Origin: Acidobacteriota bacterium
GTDB lineage: Bacteria > Acidobacteriota > Vicinamibacteria > Marinacidobacterales > Marinacidobacteraceae
Reading direction: 5' to 3'
Length of the DNA: 60,927 nucleotides
Assembly: GCA_009835985.1 (NCBI GenBank)
Contig: VXWI01000102.1
Span: 1 to 60,927, forward strand
Positions 45,791-53,234 of this stretch are shown here, one piece after another. How positions within the stretch are numbered: position 1 is the first letter of the stretch; each line of letters begins with the position of its first letter. Both the position numbers and the translations under genes were made by a program. The notes under the pieces were generated by a model. That model ran no database searches, had not been told where the DNA came from, and saw only the letters and a program-made list of their open reading frames with translations.

Positions 45791-46644
45791 GGCGCCTCCG
45801 CGCGGCGGCCCGGATCGTCCGCCCGGGTGCCGAGGTAGGCCTCGATCACCGCGGGATCGTTTCGGACCTCCTCCGGACTCCCCTCGGCGATCCGGCGCCC
45901 GAAGTCCAGCACCACGACCCGGTCCGCGATGTCCATGATCACGTCGATGCTGTGGTCGACGACCACCACGGTGAGTCCCTGTTCCTCGTGGACGTCGAGG
46001 ATGAAGCGCGCCATCGACTCCTTCTCCTCGGCGTTCATCCCGGCCGTCGGCTCGTCCAGGAGGAGGAGGTGCGGATCGAGCGCCAGCGCGCGGGCCATCT
46101 CCACGAGCCGCTGGTTCCCGTAGGCCAGGTTCCCCACCACGGCGCTCCGGAAGGGCTCCAGGTTCATGAAGTCGATGACCCGCTCCACGTACCGGCGGTG
46201 TTCGATCTCCCGCTCGCGCTGGCGGCCCCAGTAGAGGCCGCCGCTGAACACGCCCCCGTTCATGTGCACGTGGCGGCCCAGCATCAGGTTGTCGAGCACC
46301 GTCAGGTGCTTGAACAGCTCGATGTTCTGGAAGGTGCGCGCGACCCCCAGCGCCGCGATGCGGTGCGGCGCGAGCCGGTGGAGCGCGTGCCGCGCCCCGC
46401 CGCGACCGGTCAGGGTGATGTTTCCCGCCTGCGGGCGGTAGAGGCCGGAGATGCAGTTCAGGACGCTGGTCTTCCCTGCCCCGTTCGGCCCGATGAGGGC
46501 CAGGAGTTCGCCGCGCCGCACCTCCATGGTGAGGCTCGAGAGTGAGGTCACACCGCCGAAACGGAGCGTCACGTCCGACAGATCGAGGATCGGGTGTCCG
46601 CCCGCGGCCGGTCCAGCCGCCCGAGGCGAGAGTGACGTGAGCAC
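45787..46644 (-). CDS. livG: Liv-type ABC transporter ATP-binding protein (LivG-like)
   Basis: This 285-residue ATPase has LDLSDVTLRFGGVTSLSSLT (LivG start block), Walker A LIGPNGAGKTSVLNCISGLY, LGVARTFQNIELFKHLTVLD with the Q-loop, VGNLAYGNQRLVEMARAL as variant signature, Walker B HLLLLDEPTAGMNAEEKE, and VVVVDHSIDVIMDIADRVVV. The insert HVHMNGGVFSGGLYWGRQRE and the AYGNQRLVE signature are seen in Liv ATPases associated with CoA ligases. It starts at GTG 46644 and is the first gene of the seven-gene operon: livG, acyl-CoA synthetase, livH, livM, binding protein, livF, PaaK-like. Divergent metG starts 105 bp away, with a palindrome between. Confidence 0.92.
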   Translation of the reverse strand: MLTSLSPRAAGPAAGGHPILDLSDVTLRFGGVTSLSSLTMEVRRGELLALIGPNGAGKTSVLNCISGLYRPQAGNITLTGRGGARHALHRLAPHRIAALGVARTFQNIELFKHLTVLDNLMLGRHVHMNGGVFSGGLYWGRQREREIEHRRYVERVIDFMNLEPFRSAVVGNLAYGNQRLVEMARALALDPHLLLLDEPTAGMNAEEKESMARFILDVHEEQGLTVVVVDHSIDVIMDIADRVVVLDFGRRIAEGSPEEVRNDPAVIEAYLGTRADDPGRRAEAP

Positions 46645-46685
46645 CGAGAATGGCGAGGCGCCCGCGTGACAGGGCGCGTGAGGGA

Positions 46686-46704
46686 GGAATACCGAGTGTA
46701 TTCC
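46686..46704. promoter_or_regulatory. 19-bp perfect-arm palindrome in the livG/metG divergent region
   Basis: GGAATAC, 5-base centre CGAGT, then GTATTCC: both 7-base arms are perfectly inverted in an AT-rich patch. It lies 42 bp upstream of livG and 45 bp upstream of the metG GTG. Arm length and spacing suit a dimeric regulator (TetR, GntR or similar) controlling the Liv operon. No regulator gene is encoded nearby in the window. Confidence 0.5.
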
Positions 46705-46731
46705 GACCGAAACGCAACCATGAGGGGCACG

Positions 46732-46737
46732 TAAGAT
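46732..46737 (+). promoter_or_regulatory. candidate -10 element for metG, near-leaderless
   Basis: TAAGAT matches 4 of 6 bases of TATAAT and ends 11 nt before the metG GTG. Transcription would begin only a few bases before the start codon. This fits the absence of a Shine-Dalgarno there, but the match is weak. Confidence 0.3.
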
Positions 46738-46748
46738 TCCGGCCGTTC

Positions 46749-48278
46749 GTGCCCCGCTTCTACCTGACGACCGCCATCGACTACGTCAACTCGCCGCCGC
46801 ACCTGGGGACGGCCTACGAGAAGATCACCGCGGACGTCATCGCACGCTTCAAACGGGGCGCCGGCTACGAGACCCGGTTCCTGATGGGGAACGACGAACA
46901 CTCGCTGAACGTCCGGCGGCAGGCTGAGCGACAGGCACTCGCACCGCTCGACTACTGCGCGAAGATGGAGGATGTCTTCCGGGGCGTCTGGGCGAAGCTC
47001 GACATCTCCTTCGACGACTTCATCCGCACCACCGAGGAACGCCACCGCCTGGGAGTCCAGAAGCTCCTCGAGGCCATCCGCGCCCGGGGCGGCATCTACG
47101 AGGGGACCTACGAAGGCTGGTACTGCGTCTCCTGCGAGGCGTTCAAGCAGGAGAAGGACCTCGAAGACGGGAGTTGTCCGCTCCACAAGGCGAAACCGGA
47201 CTGGATCACCGAGAAGAACCACTTCTTCCGGCTCTCGGACTACCGCGACACGCTGCTCGCGCTCTACCGCGAACAGCCGAGCTTCATCGAGCCCGAGACC
47301 CGCCGGAACGAGCTGACGAACGTTCTGGAGGCGGGCCTCCTCGACCTCTCGGTCAGCCGGCCGGGATCCGGCTGGGGAATCCCGGTTCCTTTCGACGAGG
47401 CGAGCGTGGTCTACGTCTGGTTTGACGCCCTCATGAACTACCTCTCGGCCACGGGATACGGGACGGACGAAGAGGGCTGGGACGAGCGCTGGCCGGCCGA
47501 TCTGCACATCGTGGGAAAGGACATCACCCGCTTCCACGCGGTCATCTGGCCGGCGATGCTGATGGCGGCCGGGGTCGCCATCCCGCGCCAGGTCTTCGGG
47601 CACGGATTCGTGAACTTCCAGGGCGAGAAGATGAGCAAGTCGCTCGGCACCGCGGTGGACCCGCTCGAAGCCGCGGACCACTTCGGCCCCGACCCGCTGC
47701 GCCTCTTCCTGGTGCGGGAGATTCAGTACGGCCAGGACGGCGACTTCTCCTGGGCCCGCTTCGAGGCCCGCTACGACGCCGATCTCGCCAACTCGCTCGG
47801 CAATCTGGTGAGCCGCATCACCTCGATGGCGGGCCGCTACCGCGAGGGCCGGCTGACCGCTTCGGCCCGCTCGGGACTCCCCGCAGTCGCAGCGCAGGCG
47901 GCTTCCGACTACCGGGCCGCGATGGAGGAACTTCGGCTCCATGACGGCGCTGCCGCCGCCTTTCGGATCGTGGGCGCCGTCAACGAGTTCCTGACCGAAC
48001 GGGCGCCGTGGAGTCTCGCCAAGGATCCGGATGCGGGAAAAGCTCTCGACGAGGCGCTCTACGAAGCCGCGGAGGCGACGCGGATCGCAACGGTGCTCCT
48101 CCACCCGGTGATGCCGCAGTCCACGCTCCGCATCCTGGAGCGGGTCGGCGGCACGAACGGCGATCCGATCCGGTTCGACGACGACGCCGCGTTCCAGGGA
48201 AGCCGCGCGCTCGAGACCCGGACGGGAGAACCGCTCTGGCCGCGCCTCTCGGGCGGGAGGTCGGCCGGCAGGGCCTGA
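46749..48278 (+). CDS. metG: methionyl-tRNA synthetase
   Basis: This 509-residue class I aminoacyl-tRNA synthetase charges tRNA-Met. The GTG at 46749 gives the normal N-terminus (V/M)PRFYLTTAIDYVNSPPHL; the open frame 33 codons upstream is not family-like and crosses the operator. Seen: the HIGH-like HLGTAYEKITADVIARFKRG, WYCVSCEAF and SCPLH forming one Cys knuckle set, VYVWFDALMNYLSATGY, HIVGKDITRFHAVIWPAMLM, FVNFQGEKMSKSLGTAVDPL with KMSKS, and the anticodon-binding helical domain. The C-terminal tRNA-binding dimer domain is absent, as in the short MetG form. It is probably expressed from its own near-leaderless promoter. The His-marked membrane protein gene follows after 19 bp. Confidence 0.96.
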   Translation: MPRFYLTTAIDYVNSPPHLGTAYEKITADVIARFKRGAGYETRFLMGNDEHSLNVRRQAERQALAPLDYCAKMEDVFRGVWAKLDISFDDFIRTTEERHRLGVQKLLEAIRARGGIYEGTYEGWYCVSCEAFKQEKDLEDGSCPLHKAKPDWITEKNHFFRLSDYRDTLLALYREQPSFIEPETRRNELTNVLEAGLLDLSVSRPGSGWGIPVPFDEASVVYVWFDALMNYLSATGYGTDEEGWDERWPADLHIVGKDITRFHAVIWPAMLMAAGVAIPRQVFGHGFVNFQGEKMSKSLGTAVDPLEAADHFGPDPLRLFLVREIQYGQDGDFSWARFEARYDADLANSLGNLVSRITSMAGRYREGRLTASARSGLPAVAAQAASDYRAAMEELRLHDGAAAAFRIVGAVNEFLTERAPWSLAKDPDAGKALDEALYEAAEATRIATVLLHPVMPQSTLRILERVGGTNGDPIRFDDDAAFQGSRALETRTGEPLWPRLSGGRSAGRA

Positions 48279-48297
48279 CCAGCGAACCCCCGGGGCG

Positions 48298-49578
48298 ATG
48301 ACTCCCCATCCGGCCGGCCGCCTCTCGCGGAACTGGCTGATGGGGTTCCGCACCGACCTGGTCTGGATCATCCTCTCGGCCGCCGTCGGCTGGACCTATC
48401 TGGCGCTGATCCTGGGGGTCGGTTCCGGACTCGAAAACCCCATCCGGGACCCCTTCGCCACCCTCCGGATCGGCGACTTCGCGCTCCCGCTGAGCCTCGG
48501 GCTGGTGGTGGTGGCGAGCTGGTCGATCGTGCTCGACGCCCCACACCTGTTCGCCACCCTCGCCCGCACCGTGCTGGACCCGGAGGAATGGCGCGTTCGC
48601 GGCGGGGTGCTGCTCGTGTCCTTCGGTTTCTTCCTGTTGGGCCCGGCGTTGATCCTGACGCCGCGCTGGCTGTCGTCCGCCGGCGTGCTCCCCGCCGAGG
48701 CGGCAACGCTCGGCAGCGTCGTCTTCCTCGTCTTCTTCCGCCTCTGGGCCTACTACCACGTGGTGCGCCAGCACTGGGGGTTCCTCCGGCTCTACGCCCG
48801 ACGGAACCCGGCGGCGGAGGACGAACGGGAGGCCCGGCTGGACCGCATCGTCTTTCCGGTCCTCTTCTATCTGCCCGTCGGGTGGTTCGTGACCGCGCCC
48901 TGGTACGCGGCGAGCGGCATGCCCGAACTCGGGTTCGCCACCGAGATCGGCGGCCGGACGCTCGGGGCCTGGCTGCACGCGCCCATGGGATCGCTCTGGC
49001 TTCTCACCCTGCTCGCCTACGCCGCGTTCCAGTGGCGCCGTTCCCGCCAGGGCATCCCCCGGAACCTACCGAAGCTGCTCCTGCTCTCCGCCACCGTTCC
49101 GCTGCACGCCGCGGCCTTCTCGGCGCCGCTGCTGGTGCTCTTCGTGGTGCCCCTGGTCACCGCCGGGCACAACCTCCAGTACCAGCGCTTCGTCTGGGAC
49201 TACGGGCAGCGCCGCTACCAGGCGGAACGAAGTCCGGCCGCGTTCTCCTTCTCGAACCCGGTGCTCTATTTCGCGCTCGGGCTCTTGTTCACCCTCCTCG
49301 CCTACCGGGGCCCGCTGGTGGCTTCCGTGAGCGGCCTGCTCGCGGGGTTCCTCGACGGATTCGTGCTGCCCTTCGCGGGTCTCGTGGCCGGGGCGCCCGG
49401 GAGCGGCGGCGGGAGCCTCGGAGCCGAAGTCGTGGGAGCGTCACTCCTCGGCTGGGCCATGCAGCACTACTACCTCGACGCGAAGATCTGGCAGGTCTCG
49501 AAGGACGAACGGCTGCGGCGGGTCCTGCGGACGCCGCTTCCTACTCGGCCAGGGACCGCCGGAATGCCGCGATCGTGA
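48298..49578 (+). CDS. integral membrane protein with conserved-looking histidines, unknown function
   Basis: This 426-residue protein has about 9-10 hydrophobic helices and no domain I can name with certainty. Polar residues stand out inside or at the edges of membrane segments: LDAPHLFATLARTVLD (D80, H83), YYHVVRQHWGFLRLYARRNP (H154, H159), VTAGHNLQYQRFVWDYGQ (H291) and MQHYYLDAKIWQVSKD (H390, D394). I recall related unannotated proteins sharing the PHxFAT, RQHxGF, GHNxQY and HYYLDxKIW blocks in several phyla. The His spacing recalls membrane di-iron oxygenases or Brp/Blh-type carotenoid cleavage enzymes, but the match is not close. It follows metG by 19 bp. Its 3' end overlaps the convergent creatininase-like gene by 38 bp. 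Confidence 0.75.
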   Translation: MTPHPAGRLSRNWLMGFRTDLVWIILSAAVGWTYLALILGVGSGLENPIRDPFATLRIGDFALPLSLGLVVVASWSIVLDAPHLFATLARTVLDPEEWRVRGGVLLVSFGFFLLGPALILTPRWLSSAGVLPAEAATLGSVVFLVFFRLWAYYHVVRQHWGFLRLYARRNPAAEDEREARLDRIVFPVLFYLPVGWFVTAPWYAASGMPELGFATEIGGRTLGAWLHAPMGSLWLLTLLAYAAFQWRRSRQGIPRNLPKLLLLSATVPLHAAAFSAPLLVLFVVPLVTAGHNLQYQRFVWDYGQRRYQAERSPAAFSFSNPVLYFALGLLFTLLAYRGPLVASVSGLLAGFLDGFVLPFAGLVAGAPGSGGGSLGAEVVGASLLGWAMQHYYLDAKIWQVSKDERLRRVLRTPLPTRPGTAGMPRS

Positions 49579-50398
49579 TCTCGGCGCGGCGGGCGACGAG
49601 CGCCTGGCCGTTCGAGACCGTCTGATCGAGCGGGTCGAGCGGGACGCCGTTGATCTCGAACAGCCCCGCGTCCCGGCGTTCGCGCGTCCGGATCGATCCC
49701 GGATCCACGGTCGCCATGATCGCGTCGTAGTGGTAGTCGTCGTGGATTCCGGCGCGGGAGGCGGACTGCACGTCGGGCTCCTGGTGGATTCCCAGTTCCT
49801 TGAGCTGTTCGAAACTCCAGATGTCCTCGGTGTAGTACTCGGGAATGTGGTGGAGCCGGACGCCGGGATGCGGCGGTTCGGCGTTCCAGCGCTCCGCGAC
49901 GGCAGCCATTCCGCGCTGGTTCCCGCCGCTGTCGCCGATCATCATGATGTCCGTGAACCCGCTGGTGGCGAGACTCCGCGAGACGTCGGTGAGCACCATC
50001 TGGAAGGTGTCTTGGGTGAGGCTGAACGTTCCGGGAAAGCGCATGTGGCCGGTCGGCGGGTCGTGATCGCCCTCCGGCACCAGCTTGATGATGGGAGCGA
50101 CCAGCGCGCTCCCGAGCCGCCGCGCGATGGCCTCGGTGGTGGCCCGCAGCACGACGTTGTGCTTGCCGGTGACCACGTAGGGGCCGTTTTGTTCGATGCC
50201 GCCGGTCGCAACGATCGCGGTGGTGGCGCCGTCCGCGATGCGGTCGCGGACCTCCATCCAAGTCAGTTCCTCGATGAAGACGCTGTCGAAGGCGGCGATG
50301 GGCCGCTCCGCGTCGAGGGCGTTCCAGGGATGGTCCTGGGGCCCGCAGCCGAGAGCGAGGAGCGACGAGAAGAGAACGAAGAACGAACGTGAGGACAT
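49541..50398 (-). CDS. creatininase-family lipoprotein
   Basis: This 285-residue protein reads from ATG 50398, immediately before a lipoprotein signal (SSLLALGC, C18); ATGs at 50407 and 50434 are alternatives. The creatininase fold is shown by SVFIEELTWMEVRDRIADGA, IVATGGIEQNGPYVVTGKHN (Glu of the metal site), PTGHMRFPGTFSLTQDTFQM and DIMMIGDSGGNQRGMAAVAE. Where creatininases usually have EQHGPHLP and NGHGGN, this exported subgroup has EQNGPY and GDSGGN, so metal ligands differ. Family members hydrolyse cyclic or linear amides such as creatinine and guanidine-containing compounds. The real substrate is unknown. It is a single gene facing the His-marked membrane protein, with a 38-bp 3' overlap. 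Confidence 0.82.
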   Translation of the reverse strand: MSSRSFFVLFSSLLALGCGPQDHPWNALDAERPIAAFDSVFIEELTWMEVRDRIADGATTAIVATGGIEQNGPYVVTGKHNVVLRATTEAIARRLGSALVAPIIKLVPEGDHDPPTGHMRFPGTFSLTQDTFQMVLTDVSRSLATSGFTDIMMIGDSGGNQRGMAAVAERWNAEPPHPGVRLHHIPEYYTEDIWSFEQLKELGIHQEPDVQSASRAGIHDDYHYDAIMATVDPGSIRTRERRDAGLFEINGVPLDPLDQTVSNGQALVARRAEITIAAFRRSLAE

Positions 50399-50447
50399 CG
50401 GGGCCATTGTCAGCGGGGGTGAACCGGGACGCAAGCGCGTCGTCGCA

Positions 50448-51569
50448 TCAGGTTCGGCTGCGCGGGAACACCGGCACCGGACCGGCCGGGCGGAGACCGA
50501 CGCGCTGACCGGGCCGAAGCAGCCCCTGCCAGATCTCCCGGGCGGGAGACCGGGCGGCGATCGAGCGGCCCGACGGGAGTCGCGCCTCGATGAGCTGGAA
50601 GGCCCCGTGGAAGGCCGCCCGGGTCAGTACCGCGACCGGCGAGCCGGCGCGCTCCTCATCCACGAAGGGCTCCACGAGCAGCCCGTCGAGCGGAAGCAGC
50701 ACTTCGACCGGACCCCGGGGACGCTCCTCGCCGGAAGCCGGGGGCAGGATCTCGACCCGGCCGATCTCGCAGAGCGCCGTCTTCCCGTCGCTCTCCCCCG
50801 GCAGGAAGTTGATCTCCCCCAGGAACTCGGCGCCGGCGCGGCTTCCGGGGTCCCGGGCGAGCTCCTCCGGCCTGCCGGACCGGACCACCCTGCCGTCGAG
50901 CAACAACACCACCTGGTCCGCGAGCAGGAACGCTTCCTCCCGGTCGTGGGTCACGAGGACCGCGGTGGCGTCGAGACGCCGGAGGAGCTGGGCCACCTCT
51001 TCCCGCACACCGGCGCGGCGGGGCGCGTCGAGGTTGGAGAACGGCTCATCCAGCAGCACCACCGCCGGCTCGGGAGCGAGAGCCCGGGCGAGCGCCACCC
51101 GCTGTTGTTCTCCCCCCGAGAGTTCGTGGGGCCGGTGACCGGCGACCTCCGAGAGCCCCACCATCTGCAGCGCTCCCCAGGCCTTGGTCAGGCCGGCCGG
51201 GCCGGGAACGCCAAAGGCGACGTTGTCGAGGGCCGAAAGATGGGGGAAGAGCGCGTACTCCTGGAACACGAGTCCCACCCGCCGCGATTCCGGGGGAACG
51301 AAAACCCCTCCTCCAGTCACCGTTTGCCCCAGGAGACGCACTTCTCCGGCATCGGCGGTCTCCAGGCCGGCCACAATCCGCAGCAGCGTGGTCTTGCCGC
51401 CCCCGCTTGGCCCGAGCACTGCCGTGAGACTGCCGGGGGGGACGTCCAGATCCACTCCGGCGAGCACGGGGCGGTCCGGATCCAGCCTTCCGTTGGTGAG
51501 GAAACGCTTCTCGATCGCGCGGCAAGCAAGCGCCGCGTCCGGGACGGCCCCGGCCTCCGCGCCGGACAT
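50448..51569 (-). CDS. ferric-iron-type ABC transporter ATP-binding protein (FbpC/FutC-like)
   Basis: This 373-residue ATPase reads from ATG 51569, which shares one base with the permease stop (TGATG); the longer open frame upstream is antisense-like. Seen: Walker A VLGPSGGGKTTLLRIVAGLE, VGLVFQEYALFPHLSALDNV (Q-loop), HELSGGEQQRVALARALAPE, Walker B VVLLDEPFSNLDAPRRAGV and AVLVTHDREEAFLLADQVVL. A C-terminal TOBE-like regulatory domain lies at about 260-365 (EFLGEINFLPGESDGKTALC). It is the third gene of the iron(III) operon: binding protein, double permease, ATPase. It ends 50 bp from the creatininase-like gene. Assignment to iron rests on the operon and family; thiamine or sulfate importers look similar. 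Confidence 0.88.
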   Translation of the reverse strand: MSGAEAGAVPDAALACRAIEKRFLTNGRLDPDRPVLAGVDLDVPPGSLTAVLGPSGGGKTTLLRIVAGLETADAGEVRLLGQTVTGGGVFVPPESRRVGLVFQEYALFPHLSALDNVAFGVPGPAGLTKAWGALQMVGLSEVAGHRPHELSGGEQQRVALARALAPEPAVVLLDEPFSNLDAPRRAGVREEVAQLLRRLDATAVLVTHDREEAFLLADQVVLLLDGRVVRSGRPEELARDPGSRAGAEFLGEINFLPGESDGKTALCEIGRVEILPPASGEERPRGPVEVLLPLDGLLVEPFVDEERAGSPVAVLTRAAFHGAFQLIEARLPSGRSIAARSPAREIWQGLLRPGQRVGLRPAGPVPVFPRSRT

Positions 51570-53158
51570 CAGCGCACCGCCGGACGGAGCGGGCGTCCGG
51601 GACGCAGGACGACGAGCAGGGTCGCCGCGCAGAAGAGCAGCAGAACCAGCGAAGCGGCCGCCGCCCGGCCGAGTTCGACGTTTTCCGCCGCGCTCCAGAC
51701 CGTAGTGGCCAGGGTGGCGTAACCGGTGGGCGCCAGCATGAGGGTGGCGGGCAGTTCCTTGACGCTGGTCAGGAACACGAGCGCGAGGCCGGAAGCCAGG
51801 CCGGGCCCCAGGAGCGGCAGCGTGATGCGCCAGTGGCGGCGCATCCACCGGGCGCCCAGGGACCTGGCCGCATCATCGAGCCTCGGGCTGAGCGGACCCA
51901 GCGTGGCTTCCACCGGCGCGATCGCCTGCGGCAGCATGTGGACCGCATAGGCGAAGACCAGCAGCGCGAGCGTCTGGTAGAGGAACGGCGCGACGTTGAC
52001 CGCGAAGAAGACGAGCGACAGGCCGACGACCAGTCCCGGCAACCCGAAGCCGATGTGCGAAATGGCGCGCAGCGCGGAGCTGCGCTTCGACGGGAAGCGG
52101 ACCGTCAGAAAAGCGACGGGTATGGCCAACGCCGTCGTCGCGACCGCGGCGAGCAGCGATACGAGTCCCGTACGCCCGAGCGCGGGAACGAGCCCCGTCA
52201 TCGCCCCGGCGGGCGCCTGGATCAGCCAGTAGAGGCAGACGCCGACCGGCAGGACCAGCGCCGGCAGGAGTACCCCCGAGGCGAGCGCCAGCCCCGCCCA
52301 CTTCCACCTTCCCAGCCGGTGGAGGCTCGGTGGCCGGGTCTGTACCGCCCCGGGCGACGGCCGCGAGGCGCGCTCGAAACGGCTCGCCGCGGCCAGCACC
52401 AGCAGGGTCGCGAACACCAGCAGAAGGGCGAGCCCAGCCGCGGTATGGCGGTCCAGCGACCCGCGGACCTGGTTGTAGATGGCCCAGGTGAAGGTCTCGT
52501 AGCGCAGCAGGGAGACGGCGCCGAAGTCGCTCAGCGTGTAAAGGGCCGCCAGCAATCCTCCGGAAAAGAGCGCGGTGGAAAGGAGCGGCAGGGTCACCCG
52601 CCGGAACCGGCGCCAGCGGCCGGCTCCCAGCACCCGGGCGGCGTCTTCAAGCGAAGCATCCATGACCGCGAACCGGGCACGCGCCGCCAGGTACACGTAC
52701 GGGTAGTTCAGCAGCACGAGCACCAGGAAGGCTCCCGGGAAGCCGTAGATCTCGGGAAGCCGCTCCCATCCCGTGAAGGGCTCGAGCGCGCGCTGGAGAA
52801 GCCCGCGCGGCCCCAAGGCGGTCGCTACCGTGAAGGCCGCCACGTAGGACGGCACCGCGAGCGGCAGCGCCAACAGCCCGGTCAGAATGCGCCGGCCCGG
52901 AAGATCGGTTCGCGCGGTGAGCCAGGCCAGCGGCAATCCCAGTCCCGCGGACCCCAGGGCCACGGCCGCGGTCAGGAGCAGCGTCCGCCCGGCGATCCCG
53001 AAACTGCGCTCGCGCAACAAGACGTCGAACAACCCCCCGCCGGCGACCGCCCGTCCCGCGAGATAGACGAGCGGCAGGAGGCACATCGCCGCGACCACGA
53101 TGCCCGCCGCCCGGAGCCGCCGCGACGGCAGACGGATGCGGGGGACCGGAATGCTCAT
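51569..53158 (-). CDS. ferric-iron-type ABC transporter permease, fused double unit (FbpB-like)
   Basis: This 529-residue inner-membrane protein is a tandem of two permease halves with about 12 helices. EAA-type coupling loops appear in both halves: DASLEDAARVLGAGRWRRFR near residue 165 and SPRLDDAARSLGARWMRRHW near 430. Seen also: GLLALPLAVPSYVAAFTVAT, FPGAFLVLVLLNYPYVYLAA and VFLTSVKELPATLMLAPTGY, which are the Fbp/Sfu signature blocks. Fused FbpB-type permeases form the whole channel alone. Its stop overlaps the ATPase start by one base. The 75-bp gap upstream to the binding-protein gene holds a REP-like element, which could lower downstream expression relative to the binding protein. Confidence 0.92.
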   Translation of the reverse strand: MSIPVPRIRLPSRRLRAAGIVVAAMCLLPLVYLAGRAVAGGGLFDVLLRERSFGIAGRTLLLTAAVALGSAGLGLPLAWLTARTDLPGRRILTGLLALPLAVPSYVAAFTVATALGPRGLLQRALEPFTGWERLPEIYGFPGAFLVLVLLNYPYVYLAARARFAVMDASLEDAARVLGAGRWRRFRRVTLPLLSTALFSGGLLAALYTLSDFGAVSLLRYETFTWAIYNQVRGSLDRHTAAGLALLLVFATLLVLAAASRFERASRPSPGAVQTRPPSLHRLGRWKWAGLALASGVLLPALVLPVGVCLYWLIQAPAGAMTGLVPALGRTGLVSLLAAVATTALAIPVAFLTVRFPSKRSSALRAISHIGFGLPGLVVGLSLVFFAVNVAPFLYQTLALLVFAYAVHMLPQAIAPVEATLGPLSPRLDDAARSLGARWMRRHWRITLPLLGPGLASGLALVFLTSVKELPATLMLAPTGYATLATTVWSAAENVELGRAAAASLVLLLFCAATLLVVLRPGRPLRPAVR

Positions 53159-53190
53159 GCTGCCCGAACGGTGCCCACCCCACGGGTGTC

Positions 53191-53234
53191 GCCGGCGTGC
53201 GGCCAGCGGCGCCGGTCCAGAGACCGGTGCCGCC
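53191..53234. repeat. REP-like element, copy E (diverged)
   Basis: An imperfect GCCGGC...GCCAGC hairpin is followed by CCGGTC-CAGA-GACCGG (about 53212-53227) and GTGCCGCC. The order and flanks resemble copy B. It ends at the stop codon of the binding-protein gene and lies before the permease start, so it is inside one operon. Confidence 0.4.

Noticed and set aside
45791-46717. N-terminal extension of the acyl-CoA synthetase into the livG region
   Set aside because: It overlaps livG in another frame and shows no family similarity. The GTGA overlap at 45787-45790 gives the start.
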